The position numbers and the translations under genes are program-made. From contig NZ_CP011266.1 in the NCBI RefSeq assembly GCF_001477655.1, forward strand, positions 310,001-374,000: a stretch of 64,000 nt of DNA, in the 5' to 3' direction. Below, piece by piece: positions 19,701-28,175 of this stretch. The stretch is from Methanobrevibacter millerae. Lineage in GTDB: Archaea > Methanobacteriota > Methanobacteria > Methanobacteriales > Methanobacteriaceae. Numbering within the stretch: position 1 is the first letter of the stretch; the number at the start of each line of letters is the position of its first letter. The notes under the pieces were generated by a model. It made no database searches. It had not been told where the DNA came from and worked only from the letters and a program-made list of their open reading frames with translations.

Positions 19701-22700
19701 TTGGTAATACGCTATGAAGGTGATGAGGATTACTTCAAGGCGTTCTTCCATGAAAACTATACTGTGCACAAATATCCTACACAGATGAACATTTCAATTG
19801 AACCTATATATTATGGACAAAACGGAGTAGTTTTAGTTAGCCTATCACCAAGCGGTTTTACAAATCAGGCATACATGTACGTCACAGGACAAAATCAAAA
19901 AACAGTATATGTGCGTGACGGCAGTAAATTGCCTTTAAAGAACTTTGCAGCAGGAGAATATAACGTTACAATCGTAACATGGGATCACTCCAAATACGAA
20001 GCATGCAACGCATCAGCAGTATTCATTGTTAAAAAATACGAAACCAACCTTACAGTAAACACATCAGACATTATGGCCGGCGAAACAGCATATCTTAACA
20101 TAACATTAGCTCCTGAAGGTGAAGTTGCAGGAGAGGCTAACTTAACAATAAACAATAAAACAGAAACAATTTATCTAAAAAACGGAAACAATACCGTTAA
20201 ATTGGAAAACCTCACCGGAGGATCATACAACATAACAATTTTCTTCCCTGGAGATAAAAAATATTCAAACTCATCTGCAAATACAGTTTTAAACGTCAAA
20301 AAACACAACACAACAATGGATGTGACTGTTGAAGAGGATAAAATCACAGTTAAAGTCAATCCGTCAAATGCAACCGGAACAGTAAACTTATATATTAACG
20401 ATCAATTGCAGCAATTAAACCTGACCAATGGAACTGCAACATTTGCTCCAAACTATAACAGATTCAACAACAGCATATTCGTCTACTACGAAGGAGATGA
20501 CTACTATAACTACACTACATTCAACGCAACATATGAAAACAACAAATTGGCTAATCTAACAGGTTATGATGTATTGACTTATGATGGAGAAAGCGGAACA
20601 ATTTATGTAACGTTAACTGATGAAAGCGGATATGGAATTTTCGGAAAAAACATTACAATAAGCATTAACAACAAAAAATACACTCATACAACCAATCAAT
20701 CAGGAATAGCATCACTGACGCTGACACTTCCGATTGGAAATTACACAATAACATCAAAATATGATAATTACACAGCAGAAAATACTTTCACAGTGCTTAA
20801 AAATATAAACATGACTACTGTAGGAGATATTGAAGTATATGACAATGAAAGATTCCAATATTATGTTAAGTTAACTGACGGAAGAAACAACAATATCAAA
20901 AATGCAGAGGTTACATTCACTGTTAACGGCCAAAAATACATCAACAAAACTAATAATAACGGTATTGCAAGAATATTTTTAACACTAAACAAAGGAAACT
21001 ACACAATTACTGCCAAATACAAAACAGAAACCTTAACAAATAAAATTAATGTTCGGGAAAACGATAATTACACATTAACTGCTAATGATTTGGAGATGTA
21101 TTATCGTGACGGATCTGCATTTAATGTAACACTGAAAGACGGAAACGACAACACACTAAGCGGCAGAATAATCACATTCACAATCAATAATAACACATAC
21201 CAAAGAACAACTGATAAAAATGGTGTGGCATCCATCCAAATAAACTTAGCACCAGGAAAATATGAAATAAAAACAACATACATAGACACATCAACTACCA
21301 ATAAAATATTGATTAAAGACTATCCAGTTATCATCACTGGTGAAGATGTGGAAATGTATTATCGTGACGGTACCAACTACACTGTCAGCTTAAAAGACAC
21401 AAGAGGAATCGCATTAACTAATGTCAATGTAATATTTACTGTTGATGGTGAAAACTACACAAGAACTACTAATAAAGATGGTATCGCATCCATTGCAATC
21501 AACCTGCCGGAAGGAACATACACAATAACAGCAACTTATAAAAATGCATCAACAACCAATAAAATTGTTGTTAAAGATTATGCACCAGTAATTACAGGAA
21601 ACGATGTGGAAATGTATTATCGTGATGGTACAAACTACACTATCACATTGAAAAATACTAAAGGAGCACCACTAATTAATGTCGATGTAACATTCACAAT
21701 AGATGGTGAAAACTACACAAGATCAACTAATTCTCAAGGTATCGCATCCATTACAATCAACCTGCCGGAAGGAACATACACAATAACTGCAACATATAAA
21801 AACGCTTCAACAACAAATAAAATTGTTGTTAAAGACTACGAACCGGTAATCACTGGAAGCGACATTGAAATGTATTATCGTGATGGAACAAACTACACAA
21901 TCACATTGAAAAATACGCAGGGAACTCCGATTTCCAATGCTGATGTGATTTTCAATATCAACAACAGAAACTACACCAGAATAACCGATTCCAACGGTAT
22001 TGCAAGAATAACAATCAACCTGCCGGCAGGAACATACACTATAAAAGCAACATATAAAAACGCTTCAACAACCAACAAAGTTACTGTTAAAGACTACGAA
22101 CCGGTAATAACCGGAATAGATGTGGAAATGTATTATCGTGACGGTACTAATTACACAATCACATTGAAAAACAGTAAAGGCGATATCCTATCAAATAAAG
22201 TGGTTACATTCAATGTTGATGGTGATGACTATAACAGAACTACCAACAGCAATGGTGAAGCATCAGTGACAATTAACCTGCCAGCAGGAACATACACAAT
22301 TAAAACAACATATAAAAATGTATCAACAACAAACAGGATTACAGTGAAAGAATATCCTCCAGTATTAACAACTGAGGACTTGGAAATGTATTTCCATGAC
22401 AATTCAACATTCAAAGCAACCTTAACCAATACAAACGGTGATGTATTAACAAACAGGAAAGTTACATTCACAATTGGAAATGAAACATACACGGGAACTA
22501 CTAATAATCAGGGTGTAGCATCTATTGCAATTAATTTGGCTCCTGGAAACTACACAATAAAAACAGCATACCAAAACTTAACTAAAACAAACAACATTGA
22601 AATCAGGACAAACTACAATCTTGAAACAAAAGATTTAGTCATGATTTACAAGGACGGATCAAGGTTTACTGCAAAACTGACTGACAAAAACGGTAACACT

Positions 22701-23627
22701 CTTAAAAATGCAACAGTTTTATTTACAATCAACGGACAGCTATACACAAGAAAAACCAATGATGAAGGAATTGCATCAATAGCAATCAATTTAAACAGCG
22801 GAATACATACAATCACAACAAGATACCAGGAAGAGTTTAAAACAAACAATATAACAATCAAAGCTACAGTTGAAGCAAAAGATGTTGTTAAAGTCTATAG
22901 AAACGCAACACAGTATTATGCGAAATTCACTGACAATGCTGGAAAAGTACTTAAAAATACGCAGGTCACATTCAACATCAATGGTGTCTATTACACAAGA
23001 ACAACTAATGAATCTGGTGTTGCAAAACTAAACCTAAACCTCCAACAAGGAAAATATATACTAACAGCAATCAACCCAATAACCGGAGAAAACGCAGCAA
23101 ACAACATCACAATACTGCCAACAATAACAGAAAACAGAGACATTACAAAATACTACAAGAACGCGACACAGTACACTGTCAAACTAATAAAACCTGATGG
23201 AAGCATTGCAGGAGCAGGAGAAAAAGTAACATTCAACATAAACGGAGTATACTACGAAAGAACAACCAACGAATCAGGAATCGCAAAAATGAACATAAAC
23301 TTAAACCCTGGAGATTATATAATAACCGCTGAATATGCTGGTTGTAAAGTATCAAACAACATCAAAGTACTTCCAACAATAAAAGCACAGGATTTGACTA
23401 AAAAATATGGTGTTTCCAGCCCATTTACTGCAACGCTGCTTGACGGTACAGGAAAAGCACTTGCAAACGAAAAAGTAACATTCAACATCAATGGTGTATT
23501 CTATACAAGAACAACTGATGCTGATGGTATTGCAAAATTGAATATTAATTTGCAGGCTGGAAAATATATAATAACTTCAAGCTACAATGGACTGAATGTG
23601 GCAAACACCGTAACCGTACAAAGCTAA
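16773..23627 (+). CDS. Giant beta-helix adhesin-like protein with tandem Ig-like modules
   Basis: 2284 residues. The signal peptide has the core IMFILIISLSLMIFL and cleavage near YAS-EI (residue ~27). Residues ~30-210 are unassigned and Tyr/Asp-rich. Residues ~210-800 form a right-handed parallel beta-helix (repeating NSxFxNxxxxxGGAIxNxGxLxIxN rungs). Residues ~810-1260 are Ig-like modules (YYGDDAKFYMTV, GNITIIVDGKEY, YEGDEDYF). From ~1265 to the end come about a dozen ~86-residue modules with MYYRDGxxYTxxLK, FTINGxxYxRTTNxxGIAS and INLPxGTYTIxATYKN. The last three are the INGVxYxRTT/LNINL type shared with the other adhesins. There is no membrane anchor. A 258-bp repeat is almost identical at DNA level in the middle of this region. 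It diverges from the 1583-aa adhesin across the preceding gap. Function as a surface adhesin is inferred from architecture. Confidence 0.9.
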   Translation: MNLKKRIMFILIISLSLMIFLSPTYASEINTNMSIDNSDFPLKISNTEDIHDEIIAKYPVGIGNTYYNGDYKNEYGDYEYNDSYYDYTKDSSIDYPITGVYHGPYVEPGLVIKEFNISAEDIDSNNYVTINVKFNGTICSNIFSLERYPVKILENDKIIGIIAENTVSNTDYPRSPEDSSWSTLEPNYAFTTSFKYKLKDDTTELRLILCSFSSNTLVFHGLTKIPLTNLNENSIRILNNNKVHTSNSSWLNNVESLNKALELVEENGTIILNNTDFYINSKININKNISIIGNNVTINALENPEIFEIISDVKLTNITFKNASDYMLNIKNVNCILENCIFTQTNGKIINNTGNLKIINSSFKDIDGIKTFNKMKVNNNTYTLIYNQNTIEIKNTTYANIKLPRYIELDNQIVNSSYLIYNLKNSLIKIDDSNYNNVSAKIIHNDGSMHLKNTNITNNNIELPILKTTSYHKKLNNTELISSYIKTFDPSTITGLIDNSCEMNISNCNIENLTWVGKNGTGNPLHDSYYIFFYIKNPYEVYGVYGVPSTSFSTKAGAIYNTGKLNINTTTFKNLKATNSGAIENEGTLTINNTLFENTKSDRNGGAITNKKTLTVENTLFNHTTAGLGDNGDGGAIYTTGNATINKSNFTYCEGTYGQAIVNYGNIAVNGSIFDRSKDNSRLNRNGGVLYNGEDGTFTLTNSVIENTRFKQSSIWPTMFYGVVINEGDMTLTRNVFNNNTPTSYQNIIGTYNLYNTGKMNATFNIFTNTMRSHYTQTTYLYAFNNNNGEFYMNHNYFDYNKDPYKNHTNMEVNQFFVLNFEPNYMPLEIGENTTLKVTLKQNNGKFYSDYSKLPEMNIILDVNGTVMTKKLVDGETSININNTQNKGTYYVTAYYGEWNQTVQIDIGKENSSLEVEAEEIYYGDDAKFYMTVTGNYTHQPTGNITIIVDGKEYTAKIKDTKAELTIPGMIPKTYDLVIRYEGDEDYFKAFFHENYTVHKYPTQMNISIEPIYYGQNGVVLVSLSPSGFTNQAYMYVTGQNQKTVYVRDGSKLPLKNFAAGEYNVTIVTWDHSKYEACNASAVFIVKKYETNLTVNTSDIMAGETAYLNITLAPEGEVAGEANLTINNKTETIYLKNGNNTVKLENLTGGSYNITIFFPGDKKYSNSSANTVLNVKKHNTTMDVTVEEDKITVKVNPSNATGTVNLYINDQLQQLNLTNGTATFAPNYNRFNNSIFVYYEGDDYYNYTTFNATYENNKLANLTGYDVLTYDGESGTIYVTLTDESGYGIFGKNITISINNKKYTHTTNQSGIASLTLTLPIGNYTITSKYDNYTAENTFTVLKNINMTTVGDIEVYDNERFQYYVKLTDGRNNNIKNAEVTFTVNGQKYINKTNNNGIARIFLTLNKGNYTITAKYKTETLTNKINVRENDNYTLTANDLEMYYRDGSAFNVTLKDGNDNTLSGRIITFTINNNTYQRTTDKNGVASIQINLAPGKYEIKTTYIDTSTTNKILIKDYPVIITGEDVEMYYRDGTNYTVSLKDTRGIALTNVNVIFTVDGENYTRTTNKDGIASIAINLPEGTYTITATYKNASTTNKIVVKDYAPVITGNDVEMYYRDGTNYTITLKNTKGAPLINVDVTFTIDGENYTRSTNSQGIASITINLPEGTYTITATYKNASTTNKIVVKDYEPVITGSDIEMYYRDGTNYTITLKNTQGTPISNADVIFNINNRNYTRITDSNGIARITINLPAGTYTIKATYKNASTTNKVTVKDYEPVITGIDVEMYYRDGTNYTITLKNSKGDILSNKVVTFNVDGDDYNRTTNSNGEASVTINLPAGTYTIKTTYKNVSTTNRITVKEYPPVLTTEDLEMYFHDNSTFKATLTNTNGDVLTNRKVTFTIGNETYTGTTNNQGVASIAINLAPGNYTIKTAYQNLTKTNNIEIRTNYNLETKDLVMIYKDGSRFTAKLTDKNGNTLKNATVLFTINGQLYTRKTNDEGIASIAINLNSGIHTITTRYQEEFKTNNITIKATVEAKDVVKVYRNATQYYAKFTDNAGKVLKNTQVTFNINGVYYTRTTNESGVAKLNLNLQQGKYILTAINPITGENAANNITILPTITENRDITKYYKNATQYTVKLIKPDGSIAGAGEKVTFNINGVYYERTTNESGIAKMNINLNPGDYIITAEYAGCKVSNNIKVLPTIKAQDLTKKYGVSSPFTATLLDGTGKALANEKVTFNINGVFYTRTTDADGIAKLNINLQAGKYIITSSYNGLNVANTVTVQS
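21345..22376 (+). repeat. Four tandem 258-bp repeat units inside the adhesin
   Basis: Successive GATGTGGAAATGTATTATCG-like starts fall at 21345, 21603, 21861, 22119 and 22377, an exact 258-bp (86-codon) spacing. Neighbouring units share long identical blocks, including the TACACAATAACAGCAAC region and the DGTNYT segment. The repeat keeps the frame, so unequal exchange would add or remove whole modules. Confidence 0.85.
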
Positions 23628-23810
23628 AAACATCTATAACCATCACCATTTTTAAATATATAATCAAAAAGGAAGTCTACGAAAAATTGTATAGTTACTA
23701 TCTTATCTGGATTTAGGCAATCATGAATTTCATTTTTGAAGTAAATATATTTTTTAAATTTTATTTACATACAGTGAATACTAAATTTTTTGAATAGTTA
23801 TCCAATTCTA

Positions 23811-23820
23811 AAAAAAAATA
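23811..23820. repeat. Target-site duplication, left copy
   Basis: The 10 bp AAAAAAAATA directly abut the left end of the insertion sequence and recur at 25703-25712 directly after its right end. Confidence 0.8.
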
Positions 23821-25702
23821 CAATGCCGTCAACCTAATTTTTAATTTCATATTTTTTTCCTTTTATGTTGGTCTGTAATTCAGATTGAATTTTCTCTGTT
23901 TTTTAGGGTTTCTTTTTGTTGTCTGTTTTTTCGTGGATTTGTTTGGGGATTTCGTGCAGGAAATTATCAGATTTTTTGTGTAAGTTCGTATTATTTCTGG
24001 TGTTGGGTTTAAAATCATTATAGGCAAATATTTTTTTAATTTTCGAATTAAGTGTGCTTGATTTACCTTGAAGAGTCCAAGTTTTCCTTTTTGTCGTTGC
24101 GTTCTGTTTATTAGTAGGTTGAAGTAGTTTTCGTAATGTTGAAAGACGTTATATTTTAGGAATTTTGAATATATGTCTTGTTCTATTGTTATTCTTTTTT
24201 TGCCGCTGTAATTTTCGATGTTTAGTCTGTTTTTCATTGTATTGTAGTTGGTTTCGATTCCCCAGCGTAAATTATAGAGTTCTTTAAAATCTTCGATTTG
24301 GAACTCTTTATTGAAAATGTTTGTTAATAATGTTTCTGTTTTTCCATTATCTAGTTCAATGGTTAGTATTCTTAGATTTAGATGTTCTTCTTTTCCATAT
24401 TCTTCTTTTAATGAGGGGTTGTGGAATTTTTTTATTCTGTCTTTGGTTAGTTTGATTTTGATTTCGGAGTCGTTTTCTTTAATTGTGTACCGTTCGTCTA
24501 TGTAGCTTTTATCCTTTAATCTGACTATAAAATAACTATTTATGGACATTATGTGTGCGTATAGTTCCATGGCATTGTATCCTCTGTCAAATATGAAAAT
24601 TGATTTTTCTGGGATTATTAAGTCTTGAATGTTGTCAAGATTTTGGTGCATGAGTGGTAATTCTGCTTGTTTGTAGTTTCCTATGATTCCATCGAGTATA
24701 AATCCGTTTAATAAGTCCATTATTGATGAAAATTTGGCTATTGCAGGTTTTCTGTATTTTGGTGTGTCTTTGATTCCAAAATCTCTTCGCACTTCTTCAA
24801 AATCAGGAATTTCAAAATCAGATTCGTCACCACCATACAAACGAAAACCTTTGTATTCCTTAAAAAAGTGATTATTTCTATTATAACCAATTAAACGTAA
24901 ATATTCTTTACTTATTTCTTTAAATACTAGTGGATTTATGAATACTCTTTGTTTGGATAGTGCTTGTCTTGTTATTGTTTCGAGATTGTTGGTGAAATCA
25001 TCTTCGATGAAATCTTCAAGATCTGCTTGATTGGAAGTGCCTTTGTTTACGCAAAAGAAAGTCACATAATCTTTGAATGAAAATTTACTATCTCTTGTAA
25101 ATCTTTTTTCATCAATTACAAAGAATGATGCTGGTTTTACAATATTATCAATTGCTGATTTAAAATAAGAAAACATGAAGCATCACAACACCATACTGGG
25201 ATGAAAAAACATTAAAAATACTGTTTATTTCATTTTTTAAACATTTTACAGCAACTTTCAAAAATTCTATTTTTTCGCAAAAAATAGAAAGATTAATTAA
25301 TTTGTTACCCCAATATAGTATTGAGGGTTTGTTATTTTCTCGCATAATATATAATATACCCTCAATCCTTAATAAAACTATCCATACTGCTTCAATACTG
25401 TTTTTAAAATCAAATTACTATACTATAAATTAACAAATTCATGAATATCACTCGATTGAAAATCAACATGATTACATGATAGTACGAGCAAAATAAAAGG
25501 ACCTTTGATTAAATCGGATTTTAATAGTAAAGTTTAAATAATAATGGAGCATAAATATTCATTTAAATGAAGTATACTAGTTAAAAACAAACTTATTTTA
25601 AAAATAAAGAAAAATAAACACCATATAAAGACAATAAATTAATAATATATTAATAATAACTAAAATAAGACAAATTAGAAAAAATTAGGTTGACGGCATT
25701 GA
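23821..25702. mobile_element. Complete IS4-type insertion sequence, 1882 bp
   Basis: Perfect 22-bp terminal inverted repeats, beginning CAATGCCGTCAACC, occupy 23821-23842 and 25681-25702. They are flanked by the 10-bp direct repeat AAAAAAAATA. One transposase gene fills most of the element. The 0.5 kb between its start and the right end (25177-25680) is non-coding and contains an inverted repeat (TATTGAGGGT / ACCCTCAATC around 25319-25365). Ends starting CA and a 10-bp duplication fit IS4-group elements. Everything appears intact, suggesting recent movement. Confidence 0.9.
23863..25176 (-). CDS. IS4-family DDE transposase
   Basis: 437 residues. The C-terminal catalytic block YNLRWGIETNYNTMK is the Y-x2-R-x3-E-x6-K (YREK) signature of IS4 transposases and supplies the catalytic Glu. 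The second Asp lies in IFIFDRGYNAMEL near residue 200, and the first is probably in the LDGIIGNYKQAE region near 158. A Lys/Arg-rich tail follows. It performs cut-and-paste transposition using the 22-bp ends. No frameshift or stop is visible, so it is potentially active. It lies 17 bp downstream of the HEPN stop without damaging it. Confidence 0.9.
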   Translation of the reverse strand: MFSYFKSAIDNIVKPASFFVIDEKRFTRDSKFSFKDYVTFFCVNKGTSNQADLEDFIEDDFTNNLETITRQALSKQRVFINPLVFKEISKEYLRLIGYNRNNHFFKEYKGFRLYGGDESDFEIPDFEEVRRDFGIKDTPKYRKPAIAKFSSIMDLLNGFILDGIIGNYKQAELPLMHQNLDNIQDLIIPEKSIFIFDRGYNAMELYAHIMSINSYFIVRLKDKSYIDERYTIKENDSEIKIKLTKDRIKKFHNPSLKEEYGKEEHLNLRILTIELDNGKTETLLTNIFNKEFQIEDFKELYNLRWGIETNYNTMKNRLNIENYSGKKRITIEQDIYSKFLKYNVFQHYENYFNLLINRTQRQKGKLGLFKVNQAHLIRKLKKYLPIMILNPTPEIIRTYTKNLIISCTKSPNKSTKKQTTKRNPKKQRKFNLNYRPT

Positions 25703-25712
25703 AAAAAAATAA
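25703..25712. repeat. Target-site duplication, right copy
   Basis: AAAAAAAATA follows the right terminal repeat and is identical to the left flank at 23811-23820. Confidence 0.8.
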
Positions 25713-25728
25713 AAAGATCAACAAATAA

Positions 25729-26097
25729 TTATAAAAATTTTTTAGCTTCATTCATGAATTCTTCAGCCTTATTGATACAATCATTGGCAATAGTTTGATC
25801 AATATCATCAACAGCATCATAATCAGCGGCTTCTCTTAAAGATTGTGTGCTTGACAAATATTTAGAGATTTTTCTGTCAAAAGAGTCATTCAAAACATAC
25901 TCTTGACCAAATAATGAGATCACGCCAGTATGCGTTTTAGGTTTGAATCCTTTTTTAATCAGTAATGTTTTAGCAACATTGAACATGCAATAATAACATG
26001 CACTAACACTGGTGGAAAATTGATCAACATCATACAATGCCTTAGCGGAAATCAATTTATCATTTGCTTTGTTCATATACTCCTCAATTTCAGACAA
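25729..26097 (-). CDS. HEPN-domain toxin (HepT-like)
   Basis: 122 residues, wholly alpha-helical, with the HEPN (PF05168) pattern: AKALYDVDQFSTSVSACYY, then FNVAKTLLIKKGFKPKTH, then a long C-terminal helix KAEEFMNEAKKFL. HEPN proteins paired with MNT nucleotidyltransferases act as RNA-cleaving or otherwise toxic partners (family knowledge). A clear RxxxxH ribonuclease motif is not visible here; the nearest is KPKTH, so nuclease activity is uncertain. The TTG start overlaps the MNT stop by 8 nt with GGAGAGG before it. An ATG seven codons later with GAGGAG is an alternative. Confidence 0.82.
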   Translation of the reverse strand: MSEIEEYMNKANDKLISAKALYDVDQFSTSVSACYYCMFNVAKTLLIKKGFKPKTHTGVISLFGQEYVLNDSFDRKISKYLSSTQSLREAADYDAVDDIDQTIANDCINKAEEFMNEAKKFL

Positions 26098-26395
26098 GTA
26101 CCTCTCCCTCCGCTAAAACATTTGATAAAAATGAATAATCTTGTGTTGTATTGAATCTATCTGTACTCATTATGTGAGCAGAAATCAATTCCTGTTTCTC
26201 AAGAACAAACTCTCCAATCATATCTACAATATCATCCCAGATTTCACTGCGATAATCAGATATTATTAAAATGTCTATGTCTGAATTTTCAGTGTCATCG
26301 CCACGAGCAACGGAACCAAATAATATAATTTTCACGATTTTATCGGAATTTATTGACTCTGCAAACTCACGAGCAATCTCAAATCTATTATTCAT
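26090..26395 (-). CDS. MNT-type minimal nucleotidyltransferase (antitoxin)
   Basis: 101 residues with the polymerase-beta nucleotidyltransferase signature LFGSVARGDDTENSDIDILI (GSxARG plus two Asp) at about residues 29-48. It is the upstream partner of the HEPN gene, with overlapping ends. In MNT/HEPN modules the MNT protein neutralises HEPN, in studied cases by AMP transfer to it. I take the ATG with GGTG seven nt upstream as the start; a TTG two codons earlier is also open. An 18-bp palindrome lies about 85 bp upstream. Confidence 0.88.
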   Translation of the reverse strand: MNNRFEIAREFAESINSDKIVKIILFGSVARGDDTENSDIDILIISDYRSEIWDDIVDMIGEFVLEKQELISAHIMSTDRFNTTQDYSFLSNVLAEGEVLV

Positions 26396-26477
26396 AAACA
26401 AACACCAACGATTATTCTTATAATATCCTATTTCAATTTCATTAATAATAAATATTTTTGAAGTGTGACTTTGTGTG

Positions 26478-26495
26478 AAAACACAATTGTGTTTT
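26478..26495. promoter_or_regulatory. 18-bp palindrome upstream of the MNT/HEPN pair
   Basis: AAAACACAATTGTGTTTT is a perfect palindrome in the region upstream of the MNT start. It could be an operator for autoregulation or a terminator arm for the broken Bro-N gene; both are inferences. Confidence 0.4.
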
Positions 26496-26697
26496 TATAT
26501 TGGGGTGTCTGCCAAAATTAATTTTTGAATTTTGCGAAAAAACTTTCCTTTACATATATCTGACAACCAACAATATCTTACACACCACTTCAAGTGCATA
26601 TATATCGGTAGACCATAGTGCAGAGTAGATGAAACCCCATTAATAGTGCATAATCAGCCGGCATCTGAAATTTTTACTTGAAAATGCATGCTTGCAG

Positions 26698-27534
26698 CTA
26701 CTTTAAATTTTCATCCAATAGCCTTGGATTTTTAGAATTTTTACTGCTCACAATTTTTCGTCCAGTTCGCTCTTCCAATTCCCTTAAAGCATTGCCTGCA
26801 ATGTTTCCTCCATCTCTTGCAACTATTTTACTTTCTTTAAAACCTTTTGGATTTTCAGTTTTGCTAATTTCAGTAGTGGCCAACTCACCCAACATGTTAA
26901 TAACCAATTCCGCATTAGTCATATTGTCACGAAGGTTCTCTTTTTTCAATCCTTTAATCTTTTTATGTTCTCCTGTTGTTATGCCAAAAGATGCTTGACT
27001 AATCTCATTGGTGAGTATTGCATATTCCCTTCCTTTTTTAACACCTGCCATATCCCATTCAGAAGTTAAATCCTTTCTTATTTCAATACTCCTTAATCTT
27101 TGGGTGATTCATTCTTCACTATATCCTTTTTCACGGTAAGTGGCAACTGCCCTTTCAATAGCTATTTCAGGGTCTGCTATCTCATCAAGTCTTTCACTGC
27201 CCACTTGAGCTAACCATTGTTTAAATGGTTCAGCATTTGGTGAAGGTATTGATTGAATGATACGGAATAACTGTTTTGCTGTAGCAACATCTGTTTTATA
27301 CATTTTACCGTCTTTATGTGATGGTAATTTCAGTTGGTTACAAATTGTAACCAACTCAACACCTTCATATTTAAGTCTTTTTTTCAATACTTTCCAATAA
27401 TTATTTGGATTTTTACTTTCACTAAGAATTCCAACAACGTCCACTACTGAAAAATAGTACTCTTCTATTTCATCATCCCATTTCAGCCTTACTTCCTGAT
27501 TTTGAAATAACTTAATTTTTGTTTCATCAGCCAT
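26698..27534 (-). pseudogene. Bro-N family antirepressor-like gene with one nonsense codon
   Basis: A single frame of 279 codons including the stop is interrupted only by TGA at 27109-27111. The N-terminal half (YYFSVVDVVGILSESKNPN, WKVLKKRL, DVATAKQLFRIIQSIPSPNA, WLAQVGSERLDEIADPE) is a Bro-N domain as in phage antirepressors. The second half (RLRSIEIRKDLTSEW, GLKKENLRDNMTNAELVINM) is its usual C-terminal extension. The TGA sits where relatives carry Trp (NWI/xRL context), so one TGG-to-TGA change explains it. The start has AAAGGAG. It was probably acquired from phage or a mobile island, now inactive unless read through. Confidence 0.78.
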
Positions 27535-28175
27535 TTTCTTTCTCCTTTAATTTATTGTCCCCATTTCATAATATTATGTGAAAAACTAATCAGTAAGACG
27601 AATATCATATGAATAATTAAATTGACAATGGTATTTTTAGTGAAAATCCTATTTAAATTAAATGAGAGACCATTTGAAAAGTATTGATTATATGATAATA
27701 AACCCTCCAAATTAGTTTTAATAGTTACTATATGAAATTCCATTATGCACAAACATGAAAAAGATTTATCATTGATGAAAAAAAATAGATTATTTACAAA
27801 TTATCCAAGTGGTAAGTACACGAAATTCAAACTACCTACTTTTTGTTTGTCAAAATCAAAATGACCTTCCTGAAGAACATAATAATTATGAATAAGCATT
27901 GCTGAAGCACTAATTAAAGGATTTGGATTGGGATAAATAATCCATATTTAATTTTAATAGTATAAATAATTTTTATTTAGTTCAAAATCAACTAAAAATT
28001 GCTTTTATTGGGTAAAAAAATAATTAATGATAAAATATTTAAGCAATCTTATGAATTTCCAATTAGTAATTTCAGATATGCTGATGAATTTTTAAATCAT
28101 AAGAAACATAAGAATCATAAAATTTTTTTATGTTCTTTAGTTTCTGAAGATTAAAACTTTTTTTGAAAACAAATT
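27535..28175. other. Gap with direct repeat and decayed coding fragments
   Basis: It contains the left copy of the ~112-bp direct repeat (27712-27824). After this come fragments that read like worn-out protein: around 27850-27935 in one frame LPEEHNNYE, then after stops ALLKH and LKDLDWDK; and around 28020-28154 an open tail containing YEFPISNFRYADEFLNHKKH that ends in SEDxx-stop. I do not recognise either fragment. No intact gene is visible. Confidence 0.5.
27712..27824 (+). repeat. ~112-bp direct repeat bracketing the DUF4143 ATPase, left copy
   Basis: It matches 30245-30356 with only a few substitutions and two 1-nt indels, and shares blocks such as GAAATTCCATTATGCACAAA and GATTATTTACAAATTATCCA. 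Both copies are in the same orientation, 2.5 kb apart, one on either side of the ATPase gene and its upstream minisatellite. Confidence 0.85.

Noticed and set aside
27109-27111. TGA as selenocysteine
   Set aside because: The position corresponds to a Trp in relatives, no selenocysteine-insertion hairpin is apparent, and the protein family has no redox role.
27552-27752. 66-aa frame on the minus strand downstream of the ATPase
   Set aside because: It overlaps the direct repeat, has no ribosome-binding site and ordinary AT-rich composition.
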